From contig CAVSJF010000009.1 in the NCBI GenBank assembly GCA_963728155.1, positions 248,001 through 312,000 on the forward strand: 64,000 nt of DNA, written 5' to 3'. A program made the translations under genes and the position numbers. Under the pieces are notes generated by a model that saw only the letters and a list, made by a program, of their open reading frames with translations, made no database searches and had not been told where the DNA came from. This stretch comes from JACVRW01 sp963728155. GTDB taxonomy: Bacteria > Actinomycetota > Thermoleophilia > Solirubrobacterales > Thermoleophilaceae. Shown one piece after another: positions 7,112 to 16,617 of the stretch. Every line of letters begins with the position of its first letter. The first letter of the stretch is position 1.

Positions 7112-8626
7112 CTCGCACCATTCGCCGCGCCAGCGGCGAGCGGTTGCCCGCGCGGTCGCGTGCGCGCACGCTGAGCCGCACGCGGGCCTTGGTGCTGCGT
7201 CCCAGTGCCCGGCGCAGCGCGCGCCGGCCCCGCTGGGTGAGCCTGATGGCCAGGCGCTTGCCCCCTCCGGCCCGGGCCGCGTTTGCCACCACCCGCTTCA
7301 TCTTGTAGCTGCGCTTCTTGATCTGCAGCTCGCCTCCCGCCGCCACCGAGCAGCGCTCGCTGCAACGCGCGTAGGCCACCGCTCCGCGGAGGCGCAGCAC
7401 ACGCTGGAGGCGCCGGACGCGAAGCCGCAGCGCGGGCGCAACACCGTCGGGCCCCGATCCCTGTGCCAGCGTCCCGGCCGCACAGGGGATGCGAACGTCG
7501 TTCTCGACGATGCGGCTGACCTGGCCGCCGAGCTGGGTCACGTACAGGCAGCCCTCCGCGTCCTCGCCGAACGACGACGCTCCCGGCGTGGCCACCCCCG
7601 TGGCGCCGACATCGCCCGCCGCCGGGACCGCGAGACGCGCCGACCACAGCTCGCCCTTGATCGCGTCGGAGTAGACGTAGCGGCCGAGCAGGGAGGGAAC
7701 CGTGGGGTCATTGACCACGTAGCCGCCGATGATCGCCTTCCAGCCGTCGCTCTGCGACGCGTCGATCACGGGAGGCCGCGCCCCGGCCAGCGAGCAGGCT
7801 GCGCTCGAGGATCCTTGCGCGAAGCTGCCCTCGCAGGGGGCCCACCCGAAGTTCACGCCCCGGCCCGCGCCCTCAGCGGCAGGGACGTAATCGATCTCCT
7901 CCGTCCGCCCCTGGCCGACGTCGCCGATCGTGAGGCTGCCGGTCAGGCGGTCGAAGGAGAACCGGAACGGATTGCGCAGCCCGTAGGACCAGATCTCGGG
8001 CACGGGGCCGCCCGCGAAGGGATTGCCGGGCGGAATCGTGTAGGGCGCCGATCCCGACTGGCGCGGGTTGATGCGCAGGATCTTGCCGAGCTCGGAGTCC
8101 AGGCGCTGAGCGTCGCCGCCGGGATCGTTGCTGCCGCCGCCGTCGCCGGGAGCGAGGTAGAGCATGCCGTCGCGCCCGAACTGGATCTGGCCCCCGTTGT
8201 GGTTGCTCGCGCCCGGATGCTCGAGCACGATCACCTGGCGCCGGTACCCGGCCTCGGTGGCGTCGGCCGAGGGCGCACGCAGCTCCTCGACGCGGTTGTT
8301 GCCCTGGCGGTCGGTGTAGTAGACGTAGAGCAGCCGGCTCTGGGCGAAGTCGGGCGCGAAGGCCATGGACAGCAGGCCCTGCTCCCCTCCGTACTGGACC
8401 GCCGCCGGATAGGTCGGCGAACAGCTGCGCGCGGCCGTGGCGGACCACTCGGATCGTGCCGGCCTGCTCGACTACGTAGAGGCCCTCGTAGTCGCCCGGG
8501 GCGCCGGTCACGTGAACCGGCTGCTCGAAGTCGCCCACCTTCTCCAGGCGCGGGGCGGCCTGGGCGACCGCCGGGACGGCCAGGGTGAGCGGCGCCGATC
8601 AGGGCCGCAGTTGCTCGAGCGAGCAT
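7101..8626 (-). CDS. Secreted PQQ-dependent-type sugar dehydrogenase (glucose/sorbosone dehydrogenase fold), frameshifted
   Basis: Six-bladed propeller oxidoreductase of the soluble aldose/sorbosone dehydrogenase family. Blocks seen: GDFEQPVHVTGAPGD and LYVVEQAGTIRVV (blade 1), LLSMAFAPDF, YVYYTDRQGNNRVEE, NHNGGQIQFGRDGMLYLAPG, YGLRNPFRFSFD and VNFGWAPCEG. An N-terminal signal peptide ending AVAQA is readable only after joining two frames near 8590, and a second shift lies near 8395. After the propeller comes an Arg-rich module with a CSERC cysteine pair that ends in ARDRAGNRSPLARRMVRVK, like the C-terminus of the beta-helix protein at 33096-34682. The ATG start overlaps the ligase stop by about 28 bases. 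Confidence 0.8.
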
Positions 8627-9558
8627 TCCCCTGGCTCCTTGTCTCGCGCCAGCGCAGGAACTTCGCTCCGTGACGTATCCGGTCCCCGGTTATGTGGTCG
8701 AAGGCCACCTCGCAGACGAGTTCGGGTCGCAGCCCCTCCCAGATCAGATCCTCATCCGATTTCCATCTACTGGGCTCGCCCGAGCCGCGCTCGCCGGTGC
8801 GGTAGGGCTCAAGCAGCTCGACCAGCTCGCGCTTCTGCTTGACCCGGAAGCTCGACGTGTGGCCGACCACGCGCAGGTCCTGGTCGTCGTTGTAGAGGCC
8901 CAGGATCAGCGACCCGACCGTGCCCTCCTCCTTGCCGAAGCGAAAGGCGACGACCACGGTGTCGGCCGTGCGCACGCGCTTGACCTTCACCATGCCCGTG
9001 CGCTCGCCCGGGGAGGTAGGGGGCGCCGGCCTCCTTGGCGATCACGCCCTCGCCGGTGCCGGCCAGCCATTGGCCCGCGGCCTCCGCGTCATCGGTGGAC
9101 GGGGTCAGCTCGACGGGGTCGGTGACCAGTGCGGCCAGCCGCTTGCGCCGCTCGGTGTAGGGCAGCTCGAGCAGCGTCTCGTCGCCCTCGGCCAGCAGGT
9201 CGAAGGCCACGAGCGCGGCGGGAGTCTCCTGCCGCAGGCGCTCGACGCGCGAGGCGGCGGGGTGGATGCGCTGCGAGAGCAGGTCGAACTCCTGCACGCC
9301 GTCGACGGTCACCACCATCTCCCCGTCGAGCACGAATCGCTGGGCCGGCAGGGCGAGCGCCTGCTCGACGATCTCGGGGAAGTAGCGGTTCATCGGCTTG
9401 CCGTTACGGCTCTGGAGCTGCACCTCTTCGCCGTCGCGAAAGACGATCGTGCGAAAGCCGTCCCACTTGGGCTCGTAGCACCAGCCCTCCCCTTCCGGGA
9501 GGTCGCGCTTGCTCTTGGCGAGCTGGGGTTTCAGGGGGACGGAGAGAGGCAGCTTCAT
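8599..9558 (-). CDS. ATP-dependent DNA ligase, LigC-like, two compensating frameshifts
   Basis: Seals DNA nicks with ATP. The adenylation motif reads YEPKWDGFRTIV, with the catalytic lysine in EPKWDG. Further motifs are FVLDGEMVV, VAFDLLAEG and GEGVIAKEAGAPYLPG, then an OB-fold part starting VKVKRVRTADTVVVAFRFG and closing HGAKFLRWRE. Reading through needs one base removed near 9010 and one added near 8640; the two cancel, giving about 319 residues, close to LigC-type enzymes, with the end PGECSLEQLRP. There is no fused polymerase or nuclease domain. The start ATG overlaps the stop of the upstream SDR gene (ATGA). Confidence 0.85.
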
Positions 9559-10285
9559 GGGGCGGCGCTGGGTCCCATCAGGCGTCGGAGCATGGCGTCG
9601 GCCAGCCCGGGGTGCAGACCGTGGAACACTCGCAACAGACGAACGTTGCGGGGATGGAATACCTCGCGCGCGTTTACATCCACGGCGTTCACTATCGCTT
9701 CGGCCAGCGGAGCGGGGTCGACCGAGCGCTCGAGCCGGTACCAGCTGCGGCAGCCGCTCCTTCTCGTGATCGTGAAGCGTGCTGCGGATCTGACCGGGAT
9801 AGACCATGGTCAGCCCAACACCCGTGCCCTTGAGCTCATGGCGCAGCGCCTCGCCGAAGCCGCGCTGCGCCGCCTTGGTTGCGCCGTACACCGCCGCTCC
9901 GGGGAAGGAGCGCAGCCCGGCACCCGAGGAGACGATCGCGATGTGGCCGCGCCGGCGCGCCAGCATTCCGGGCAGCGCCGCGCGGACCGAGTAGGCCGTG
10001 CCCAGCCAGTTCACGCGCGTCAGCTCTTCGATGGTCTCCAGCGGCATCTCTGCGAAGGGCAGGTAGTGGGCGATGCCGGCGTTGGCCACGAGCACGTCGA
10101 TCTCGCCGAACTGCTCGAGGGCGCGGGCGATCGACTCGGGGTCAGCCCACGTCGGCGCTGATCTCACCCGAGCGCGAGACGCGGCCCACCTCGCACCCGC
10201 GTGCCGCGAAGGCGTCGGCGACGGTCGCGCCGATCCCGCGGCTCGCGCCGGTCACGACAACGCGAGTTCCGGGGTTGAGGTCCAT
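9555..10285 (-). CDS. Short-chain dehydrogenase/reductase, frameshifted
   Basis: NAD(P)-dependent oxidoreductase with the Rossmann start VVVTGASRGIGATVADAF, the NAG motif in VLVANAGIAHYLPF, catalytic Ser at IVSSGAG and the YGATK motif (Tyr and Lys). The C-terminal segment reads ERSVDPAPLAEAIVNAVDV and then GLADAMLRRLMG. The reading frame breaks twice, near 10145 (an extra G in a GGG run) and near 9745. The ATG at 10283-10285 starts three residues before the glycine-rich loop region. Substrate unknown; the closest general type is an acyl or polyketide-like SDR. It is upstream of, and overlaps, the DNA ligase gene. Confidence 0.82.
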
Positions 10286-10319
10286 GGCGAAGGGCGCATC
10301 GTAGTTAGGATGCAGAGCG

Positions 10320-11033
10320 ATGACCCACGATCAGGCCACCGTCGCCGAGGAGGAATACCTCCAGATCATCTACTGGTTGCAGGAGGCGGGGCTGGCCATC
10401 ACCGGCGCGAACATCGCTCGTGCGATGCAGGTGTCCGCGCCCACGGTGCACGAGATGATCGGGCGTCTCGAGGGTGACGGATACGTCACGCGCGCGCCCA
10501 ACAAGTCGCTCGAGTTCACCGCCACGGGCCGCGAGCACGCCAGCCAGATCGTGCGCCGCCACCGCCTGATCGAGCGCTTTCTCACCGACGTGTTCGACAT
10601 CCCCTGGGATCAGGTCCACGAGGAGGCGGAGCGCCTGGAGCATTGGATGTCACCGGTGGTGGAGGAGCGCATGATGCGGGCGATCGGCGACGCCAAGACC
10701 TGCCCTCACGGCCATCCCATCTTCGAGGGCGAGCGCGAGGAGGGCGTGCCTCTGGCCGATGTCGAGGAGGGGGCCAGCGTGCGCATCCTGCGCTTCGAGA
10801 ACGAGGCCGAGGACCTGCTCCACTATCTGAAGACCACGGGGCTCACGCCGGGACTTCAGGCCAAGCTCGACCGCGCCGGCTCCGACGAGATCGTGCTCGA
10901 CGGCGACGACGAGCAGTACACCGTCACGCGCAGCGTGGCGGAGACCGTCTCGGTGGTGGCCGATCCCTCACCGGCGGTCCGGGTCGCCCTGCCCGATCAG
11001 CTGGTGCTCGGCAAGGAGCGCTACGGCCGCTAG
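10320..11033 (+). CDS. Iron-dependent repressor of the DtxR/IdeR family
   Basis: Metal-responsive transcription factor of 237 residues. The winged helix occupies about residues 8-70 (EEYLQIIYWLQEAG, SAPTVHEMIGRLEGDGYV), the metal-binding and dimerisation region about 75-145 (HRLIERFL, AERLEHWMS, TCPHGHPIF), and a C-terminal SH3-like FeoA domain follows (GASVRILRFENE onward). The three-domain layout and length match IdeR more than the shorter MntR. Likely controls iron uptake and storage genes that lie elsewhere; none of its usual targets is adjacent. A TAGTTAGGAT box about 10 bases before the ATG suggests a short or absent leader. Confidence 0.87.
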   Translation: MTHDQATVAEEEYLQIIYWLQEAGLAITGANIARAMQVSAPTVHEMIGRLEGDGYVTRAPNKSLEFTATGREHASQIVRRHRLIERFLTDVFDIPWDQVHEEAERLEHWMSPVVEERMMRAIGDAKTCPHGHPIFEGEREEGVPLADVEEGASVRILRFENEAEDLLHYLKTTGLTPGLQAKLDRAGSDEIVLDGDDEQYTVTRSVAETVSVVADPSPAVRVALPDQLVLGKERYGR

Positions 11034-11765
11034 CTCTGGCTGTGCGCCCCGCGCCTGCGCTCGCGCAGGTCGAAGTACAGAAAGGTCGAGTACAGCGCCC
11101 CGAAGGGCTGGGTGATCGCGCCCGCAAGCATCTGGCCGATCAGCGACCAGAGGGCGAGGTCGCTCGACTGCGGCGGCGGCGGAGAACGGGGCGCCGATCA
11201 CGAGCGCCGCCAGCAGGGCGAGCACGTTGACGAGGATGATCAGCCCGAAGGTCCGCCACCACGCCCCCTCGATCAGGCGACCGCTCGACCGCAGGGCAGC
11301 GACGCCCCGCGCGTCCTCGAGCACCACGACCTGCGGCACGAAGTACCAGCGCACGAACAGGTACAGGCCGGGGACGATCAGGAGCAGGCCAACGGCGATC
11401 CCCAGGGCGGCCAGGACGACGGCGAAGAACAGCGGCGTGAACTGCTCGAAGCCCTTGACCAGCGACTCCCGTGCGCGCGGGGAGCTCCCGGAGGCCACCG
11501 CGCGCAGCGCGAACACGCAGATCGCGCTGATCAGGGGCGCCACCACCAGGAAGGACACGGCGCCGGGTATCGCCGCCTCGGCGAAGCTGGGCGTGGCGTC
11601 GTAGTCCCCGGTCAGCTGCTCGAGCCCCACGCCGCTCACGATCAGCTCGGAAGGCACGATCACCACCGCACCGATGGCCAGGAAGGTCCAGAAGTGGCGC
11701 CGGTAGACCGAGAACGTGTCGCGAAGCAGAGCGCCCACATCGCGTGGGCGCTCGAGCTCGATCAC
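11030..11765 (-). CDS. Multi-pass membrane protein, frameshifted near the C-terminus
   Basis: Integral membrane protein of about 240 residues with several hydrophobic helices (FLAIGAVVIVPSELIV, FLVVAPLISAICVFAL, FAVVLAALGIAVGLLLIVPG, FGLIILVNVLALLAALVIG). The motif RWYFVPQVVVLED followed by LRSSGRLIEGAWWRTFG resembles the glycerophosphodiester-phosphodiesterase membrane-domain type proteins common in actinobacteria. One frame change near 11160 leads to the ending PFGALYSTFLYFDLRER. The GTG start overlaps the aminotransferase stop by four bases, so the two are co-transcribed; the stop overlaps the dtxR stop from the other side. Function unknown. Confidence 0.7.
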
Positions 11766-12868
11766 GCCGCGGTGGGGCTCAATTCCCGGTACGCCTCGGC
11801 CACGCGGCCTATGCCCTCGTCGATCTGGTCGGGAGGCACGGCGGAGTAGGCCACGCGCAGCGAGCTGTCGCCGCCCTCGAGCAGGAAGTCGGCGCCCTTG
11901 ACGAACACCACTCCGCGCTCGGCCGAGGCGCGCTCGAGCGCGGCCACGTCGCTGCCTTCGGGCAGATCGACCCAGAGGAAGTAGCCGCCCTCCGGAGACA
12001 CGAAACGGGCGTCGGGGAGATGACGCGCGAGGGCTTCGCTGGTGGCGTCTCGACGGTCGCGCAGCGCATCCTTCACCACGGCGATGGAGCGCCCGATCGC
12101 GCCGGAGTGGCAGAACTCGGCCACGATCGACTGGGCCACCATGTTGGGCGAGATGTAGGTCTCGGTGGCTCGCTTGCGCAGCCGCTTGATCAGCTCCTGC
12201 GGCCCGACCAGATAGCCCACCCGGATCCCGGGACACACCGTTTTGGAGAACGACGACGCGTAGACCACGCTCTCTCCGGTCTCCTCCAACTCCAGCATCC
12301 GCGGGTGCTGCTCGCCCTCGAAGCGCAGCTCGACGTAGGGGTCGTCCTCGAAGATCAGGAAGTCGTGCGCTTGCGCCAGCTCGATCAGGCGCCGGCGCTT
12401 CTCCAGCGACAGCGTGCACCCCGCCGGATTCTGGAAGTTGGGGATGATGTGGGCGAGCTTGGGTCGCGCGCCCGCATCGAGCGCGGTCGCGAGCGCCCCC
12501 ACGTCGATGCCGTCGGCCTCCAGCGGGATGGCCAGGATGTCGGCGCCCAGCTTGCTCAGCGCGAGCAGGGTGCGATCGTAGGTCGGCGCCTCGACCACCA
12601 CGAGATCGCCGGGCTCGACCAGCTCGTCGAACAGGAAGGCGTCCGCCTGCATCGACCCGTTGGTGGCCAACAGCCGGGTGGGCTCGACCTCATGCTTGGC
12701 CGCAAGCCACTCGAGGAGGCGGGGGTAGCCGGCCGACGTGCCGTAGGCAAACGTGCCCGCGGGATCGTGCTCGAAGGCCCGCTGGGCGCAGGCCCGCAGC
12801 TCATCGACGGCGATGATGTCGAGCGAGGGCGCCCCGCGCGCCAGCGAGATGTTGGTGTATTCCGGCAT
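11762..12868 (-). CDS. PLP-dependent aminotransferase, class I/II (2-aminoadipate transaminase-like)
   Basis: Fold-type I aminotransferase of 368 residues. The PLP lysine is in SSFSKTVCPGIRVGY, the cofactor-contacting NPAG in IIPNFQNPAGCTLS, DDPY at FEDDPYVELRF and the substrate arginine in SSLRVAYSA. The sequence resembles LysN/MocR-type aminotransferase domains, but no GntR winged helix is attached. Substrate cannot be fixed from sequence; alpha-aminoadipate, aromatic or branched amino acids are typical. It shares a 23-base gap with the divergent VWA gene and overlaps the membrane protein gene downstream. Confidence 0.86.
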   Translation of the reverse strand: MPEYTNISLARGAPSLDIIAVDELRACAQRAFEHDPAGTFAYGTSAGYPRLLEWLAAKHEVEPTRLLATNGSMQADAFLFDELVEPGDLVVVEAPTYDRTLLALSKLGADILAIPLEADGIDVGALATALDAGARPKLAHIIPNFQNPAGCTLSLEKRRRLIELAQAHDFLIFEDDPYVELRFEGEQHPRMLELEETGESVVYASSFSKTVCPGIRVGYLVGPQELIKRLRKRATETYISPNMVAQSIVAEFCHSGAIGRSIAVVKDALRDRRDATSEALARHLPDARFVSPEGGYFLWVDLPEGSDVAALERASAERGVVFVKGADFLLEGGDSSLRVAYSAVPPDQIDEGIGRVAEAYRELSPTAA

Positions 12869-12891
12869 GGCCCGCCAAGATACGCCATGCA

Positions 12892-14575
12892 GTGAAGCCC
12901 GGACAAATACTGATTGCCGTCCTCGCCGCGATCGCCGTCGCGGCCGTGGCAGTGATCTCCGCCGGCGGGGGCGGTGACGGCGGCGACTCGCCGGACACCG
13001 GCACCGGCGGGCCTTCGGCGCCCGCCAACGCGGTCCGGCTCCCGTTCGCCTACTCGCCGGAGAAGGAGAAGCTGCTCACCCCGCTGATCCGCGAGTTCAA
13101 CCGCGAGGACGGCGAGGCCTTCGTGGAGGGCGAGGTGGTGGCCAGCGGCGAGGCCGAGTCGAAGATCGCCGACGGCCGGCTCGAGCCGGTCATCTGGTCG
13201 CCGGCCTCCTCCCTCTGGGGGCGGCTGCTCAACTTCGACGCCGACCGCCCGCTGGCCCCCGACGAAAGCCCCTCCATCGTGCGCACGCCGCTCGTGATCG
13301 CCATGTGGGAGCCGTTCGCCCGTGCGCTCGGGTGGCCGCGCAAGCCGATCGGATTCGAGCAGGTGATCCGCCTGGCCCGCTCCAACCAGGGCTTCGCCGA
13401 GTTCGGCCATCCCGAGTTCGGCACCTTCAAGTACGTGCACACCAACCCCGACTTCTCCACCTCGGGCCTGTCCGCGGTGGTGGCGGAGTACTACGCGGCC
13501 ACGGGTAAGAAGGAGGGGCTGACCGAAGCGGACGTGCGCAGCTCCAAGGCCCGCAAGATCGTGCGCGACATCGAGCGCTCGATCGTCCACTACGGCGATA
13601 CCACGCTCTTCATCGCCGACCAGATGCGCGCCAACGGCCCGGGCTACGCGTCCGCGGTGGCCATGGAGGAGGTCACGCTGCTCGACTTCAACAAGCGCCG
13701 CGGCCCGCAGCCCAAGCTGGTCGCGCTCTATCCGCCCGAGGGCACCTTCTACTCGGACAACCCCTTCATCGTGCTGAACGCGCCGTGGGTCAGCTCGGCC
13801 CAGCGCGAGGCCGCGCGGCGCTTCGGGGACTTCCTGGCGGAGAGGGTCACGCCCGAGGTGGCGGCGCGCTCGGGCTTCCGGCCCGCCGACCTCGAGCAGG
13901 AGCCGGTGGCGCCCGTGTCCAAGGAGAACGGGGTCGACCCCGCACAGCCCGAGCGGGTGCTCGGGCTCCCGGAGCCGCGGGTGCTCGATCGCCTCAAGCA
14001 GACCTGGCGCGAGGACCGCAAGCCGGCCAACGTGCTGCTGATCGTCGACACCTCGGGCTCCATGAACGACGAGGACCGGCTCGTGCGGGCCAAGCAGGGC
14101 CTGAAGGTCTTCTTCGACCAGGTCGGCCGCCAGGACAGCGTGGGGCTGACGATCTTCTCCGACCGCATCCAGCCGCTCATCCCGGTGTCTCCCTTCGTGG
14201 AGAACGAGGGCCAGCTGCGCGAGACGGTCGGGAACCTGATCGCCGACGGGGGCACGGCCATATACGACGCCACGATCAACGGCTTCGATCAGGTGCGCTC
14301 GCAGGCCTCGCCTGAGCGCATCACTGCCGTCGTGTTGCTCACCGACGGCGAGGACACCGACTCGGCCGCGACCGCGGAGCAGGCGATACAGGCGGTGCGG
14401 GCTCAGGGCGACTCGGACAACCAGGTGCGCGTGTTCACGATCGCCTACAGCGCCGGCGCCGCCGGGCGCCGCGGAGGCTCTCGCGGCCATCGCCGAGGCC
14501 TCGGGCGGCCAGCCCTACGAGGGCGGCACCGAGGACATCGAGACGGTCTACCGAAGCATCTCGAGCTTCTTCTGA
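12892..14575 (+). CDS. Extracellular solute-binding domain fused to a von Willebrand A domain, frameshifted
   Basis: Membrane-anchored extracytoplasmic protein. An N-terminal membrane helix (ILIAVLAAIAVAAVAVI) is followed by a Gly/Asp-rich linker, a periplasmic-binding-protein-like domain of about 290 residues (FAYSPEKEKLLTPLIREF, VIWSPASSLWG, FIVLNAPWVSSAQREAARR) and a C-terminal VWA domain with an intact MIDAS motif (VDTSGSMNDEDR, then DGGTAIYDA and LLTDGEDTD). The frame breaks near 14462; after correction the end reads SGGQPYEGGTEDIE. The stop overlaps the next ATG (TGATG). It probably binds a ligand and assembles a surface complex with the following gene; no ABC permease is adjacent. Confidence 0.82.
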
Positions 14576-15344
14576 TGGCCGAGCCGCGGCGCCCGTACTC
14601 GCGCTCGGAGTTCAACCGTGCGCTGATCGTCAACGCCGCTGACCCAGCCGTTCAACGTCCTTCTGCTGGCCGCCGTGCTGATCGCCGGGCTGCTGCTCAA
14701 CGCCTTCCTGCCGGTGCTGGCGGTGGGGCTCGTGGTGTACGGGATCGCCGCGGCGCGCACCTACTTCGACTCCGAGGAGGCCAACAAGGTCCTGGAGCGC
14801 GAGAAAGGAAAGCGGCGCGAGGCGGTCGAGGCCGGGCGCCTCGACACCAGCAGCCTGGCGGAGCCGATCGCCCAGCTGCTGAGTGCGGCGCGCCAGCGCG
14901 AGGCGCGCATCCGCGACGCGATCGACCGCGCGGAGCTGCCCTACGACGAGGTGTCGTCGGAGGTCGACCGCTTCATCCGGGCCATGGAGGACGGTGCGGG
15001 GCGGGCGCAACTGCTCTACGAGGCACTGTACGGAGTCGCCCCCGTCCTCGGTCGAGCAGCGCCTGGCCGAGGTGAGGGACGATCCCTCCAAGGCCGAGTT
15101 GACGGCCGCGCTCGAGAATCAGCTCGCCGTCTTGCGGCGGATGGAGGGCCAGCTGCAGCGGTTCTACGACGAGATGGAGCGCGTGCTGGTGGAGCTCGAC
15201 ACGGTGCGCGGCAACCTGGTCTCGGTGTCGGCCTCGTCCGAGGCGGCCAACCAGGAGCGCCTGGCGGGGGACGTGCGCGCGCTGCGCGAGGAGGTCGGCG
15301 CGGTGGCGGCCGGGATGAGCGAGGCCTACGAGACGCCCGGCTGA
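14575..15344 (+). CDS. Membrane-anchored coiled-coil protein coupled to the VWA gene, frameshifted
   Basis: Not assigned to a named family. A cytoplasmic N-terminus (AEPRRPYSRSEFNRALIVN) leads to a hydrophobic hairpin (FNVLLLAAVLIAGLLLNAFL, AVGLVVYGIAAA) and then a long charged helical region (LLSAARQREARIRDAI, LTAALENQLAVLRRMEGQL, YDEMERVLVELDTVRG) predicted to form a coiled coil. Frames must be joined near 14640 and near 15045. Translational coupling with the solute-binding/VWA protein suggests the two work together at the membrane, with this one on the inner side; that is inference. Confidence 0.7.
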
Positions 15345-15731
15345 GCTCGGCGCGCGGCACGCGCCTCGATATCCGCCAGGGCCGCCTCGCGGTCGGTGTG
15401 GGCGGTCAGACGGCACACCAGGCCGTCGCGAAAGCCGTGCACGAAGTACATGTAAGAGCCGCGGATGCCCTCCTCGGAGCGGATGCGGCGGTGCCCGATC
15501 ACAATCAGGTCGGGCTCGTGCAGCTCGAACGTGTAGATCGAGGCCATGAAGCTCTCGCCGCGCTCCTCGAACTCCGTCGAAGAAGCGCTTGACGCCCTTG
15601 CGCCCGTGGAACGCCGCCCCTCCTGGTCGACGAACTCGACGTCGGGATGTAGCAGCGCTATGGCTTCGTCGACTCCCGCTTCGCGGTAGGTCGTCCAGCA
15701 GCGCGCGAACCACCTCGAGCCGCTCATCCAC
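15326..15731 (-). CDS. NTF2-like (SnoaL-type) small protein, several frameshifts
   Basis: Cone-shaped NTF2-fold protein of about 135 residues once frames are joined: LEVVRALLDD, then YREAGVDEAIALLHPDVEF, AAFHGRKGVKRFFD, and finally FEERGESFMASIYTFELH with GHRRIRSEEGIRGSYMYF. Splices are needed near 15690, 15620 and 15585. The GTG at 15729-15731 gives the expected N-terminus. Members include ketosteroid-isomerase-like and polyketide cyclase-like enzymes and many of unknown function. Its end overlaps the end of the convergent coiled-coil gene by 19 bases. Confidence 0.65.
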
Positions 15732-15813
15732 GGCCGGATCATGACGCAAAACGCACAAAGACCCAAGCGGGACGACCGGGGCGAAACCCGGCGACTGAAC
15801 CCTTAACGGGGCT

Positions 15814-16474
15814 ATGGCCCCAGCAAAGCTTCAGTCATCCGCGTGGGCGCTGGCCCGGGAGCAGCACGGCGTGGTCACGCGCGCGCAGCTGATCGATCTC
15901 GGGTACGGCTCTGAGGCCATCCGGCACCGCATTCGCAAGGGACGCCTTCATCCGGTCCAACCAGGCGTCTACGCGATCGGCCGGCCGGAGGTGAGCCGGC
16001 TGGGCGGGTGGCTGGCGGCGGTGCTCAGCTGCGGCCCGCGAGCGCTGCTCAGCCACGAGAGCGCGGCGGCCCTGTGGGGCATCCGCGCGGCGGGCGACCG
16101 CCCCATCGAGGTTTCCGTGCCCAACGGTGTTGGGCGTCGCCGGGCACGAATCGTCGTGCACCGCCGTAGCGGACTCGGAAAGCGCCGATAGCGCGCTACA
16201 TCGAGCGATACCCGTGACCAGTCCCGTGTGCACGATCATCGACCTGGCCCCGCGCCTGCACTCCCGGCACCTGGAAGCGGTCGTAAACGAGGCGGACAGG
16301 CTGGACCTGGTGGATCCGGAAACGCTGCGACACGCTCTGAAAGCCCGCGCAGGCCGCCCAGGGGTGGGCCCCTCGGACGGCTGCTCGACCGACAGACCTT
16401 CACCCTCACGGATTCTGAGCTCGAGCGGTTATTTCTCCCGATCGCTCGCTTTGCGGGCGTCCTGCGCCCGTTTC
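15814..16474 (+). pseudogene. Truncated AbiEi-type winged helix plus DUF559 protein
   Basis: The N-terminal part (WALAREQHGVVTRAQLIDLG, AIRHRIRKGRLHPVQPGVYAI, ALLSHESAAALWGI) is the winged-helix and middle region found in AbiEi-like type IV antitoxin family proteins. A frame change near 16185 leads to TSPVCTIIDLAPRL and EAVVNEADRLDLVDPETLRHAL, and another near 16370 leads to GRLLDRQTFTLTDSELERLFLP, the opening of a DUF559 (Vsr/endonuclease-like) domain. The catalytic remainder of that domain, normally about 80 residues more, is missing: similarity ends at 16474, ten bases before repeat copy 2. Unlike most frameshifted genes here, this one is truly truncated. Confidence 0.7.
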
Positions 16475-16483
16475 GGGCGAGCC

Positions 16484-16520
16484 TGGCAGCTCACGCATCC
16501 AATGGATGCCGAATCTGCCA
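16484..16520 (-). repeat. Nested palindromic repeat, copy 2
   Basis: The core GCATCCAATGGATGC (16495-16509) is the 7-1-7 inverted repeat seen from the other strand. Outer arms TGGCAG (16484-16489) and CTGCCA (16515-16520) are perfectly complementary, the cleanest nesting of the three copies. The polar flank GAGCTGCCA reads on the minus strand. It lies between the truncated AbiEi/DUF559 gene and the end of sucD, again between convergent genes. Confidence 0.75.
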
Positions 16521-16617
16521 AGGGTCACGGTGCGCGTTACCGCAGCGTGACGAAGGTGACAACTCGGCCGCGTCCACCCCTGGTTGCCGCCGTAGACGCG
16601 CCGGCCGGGAGCGCGCC

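Noticed and set aside
7101..10285. Programmed ribosomal frameshifting in the ligase and neighbours
   Set aside because: Shifts occur in both directions, in unrelated genes and without slippery sequences; some pairs cancel each other. Sequence error is simpler.
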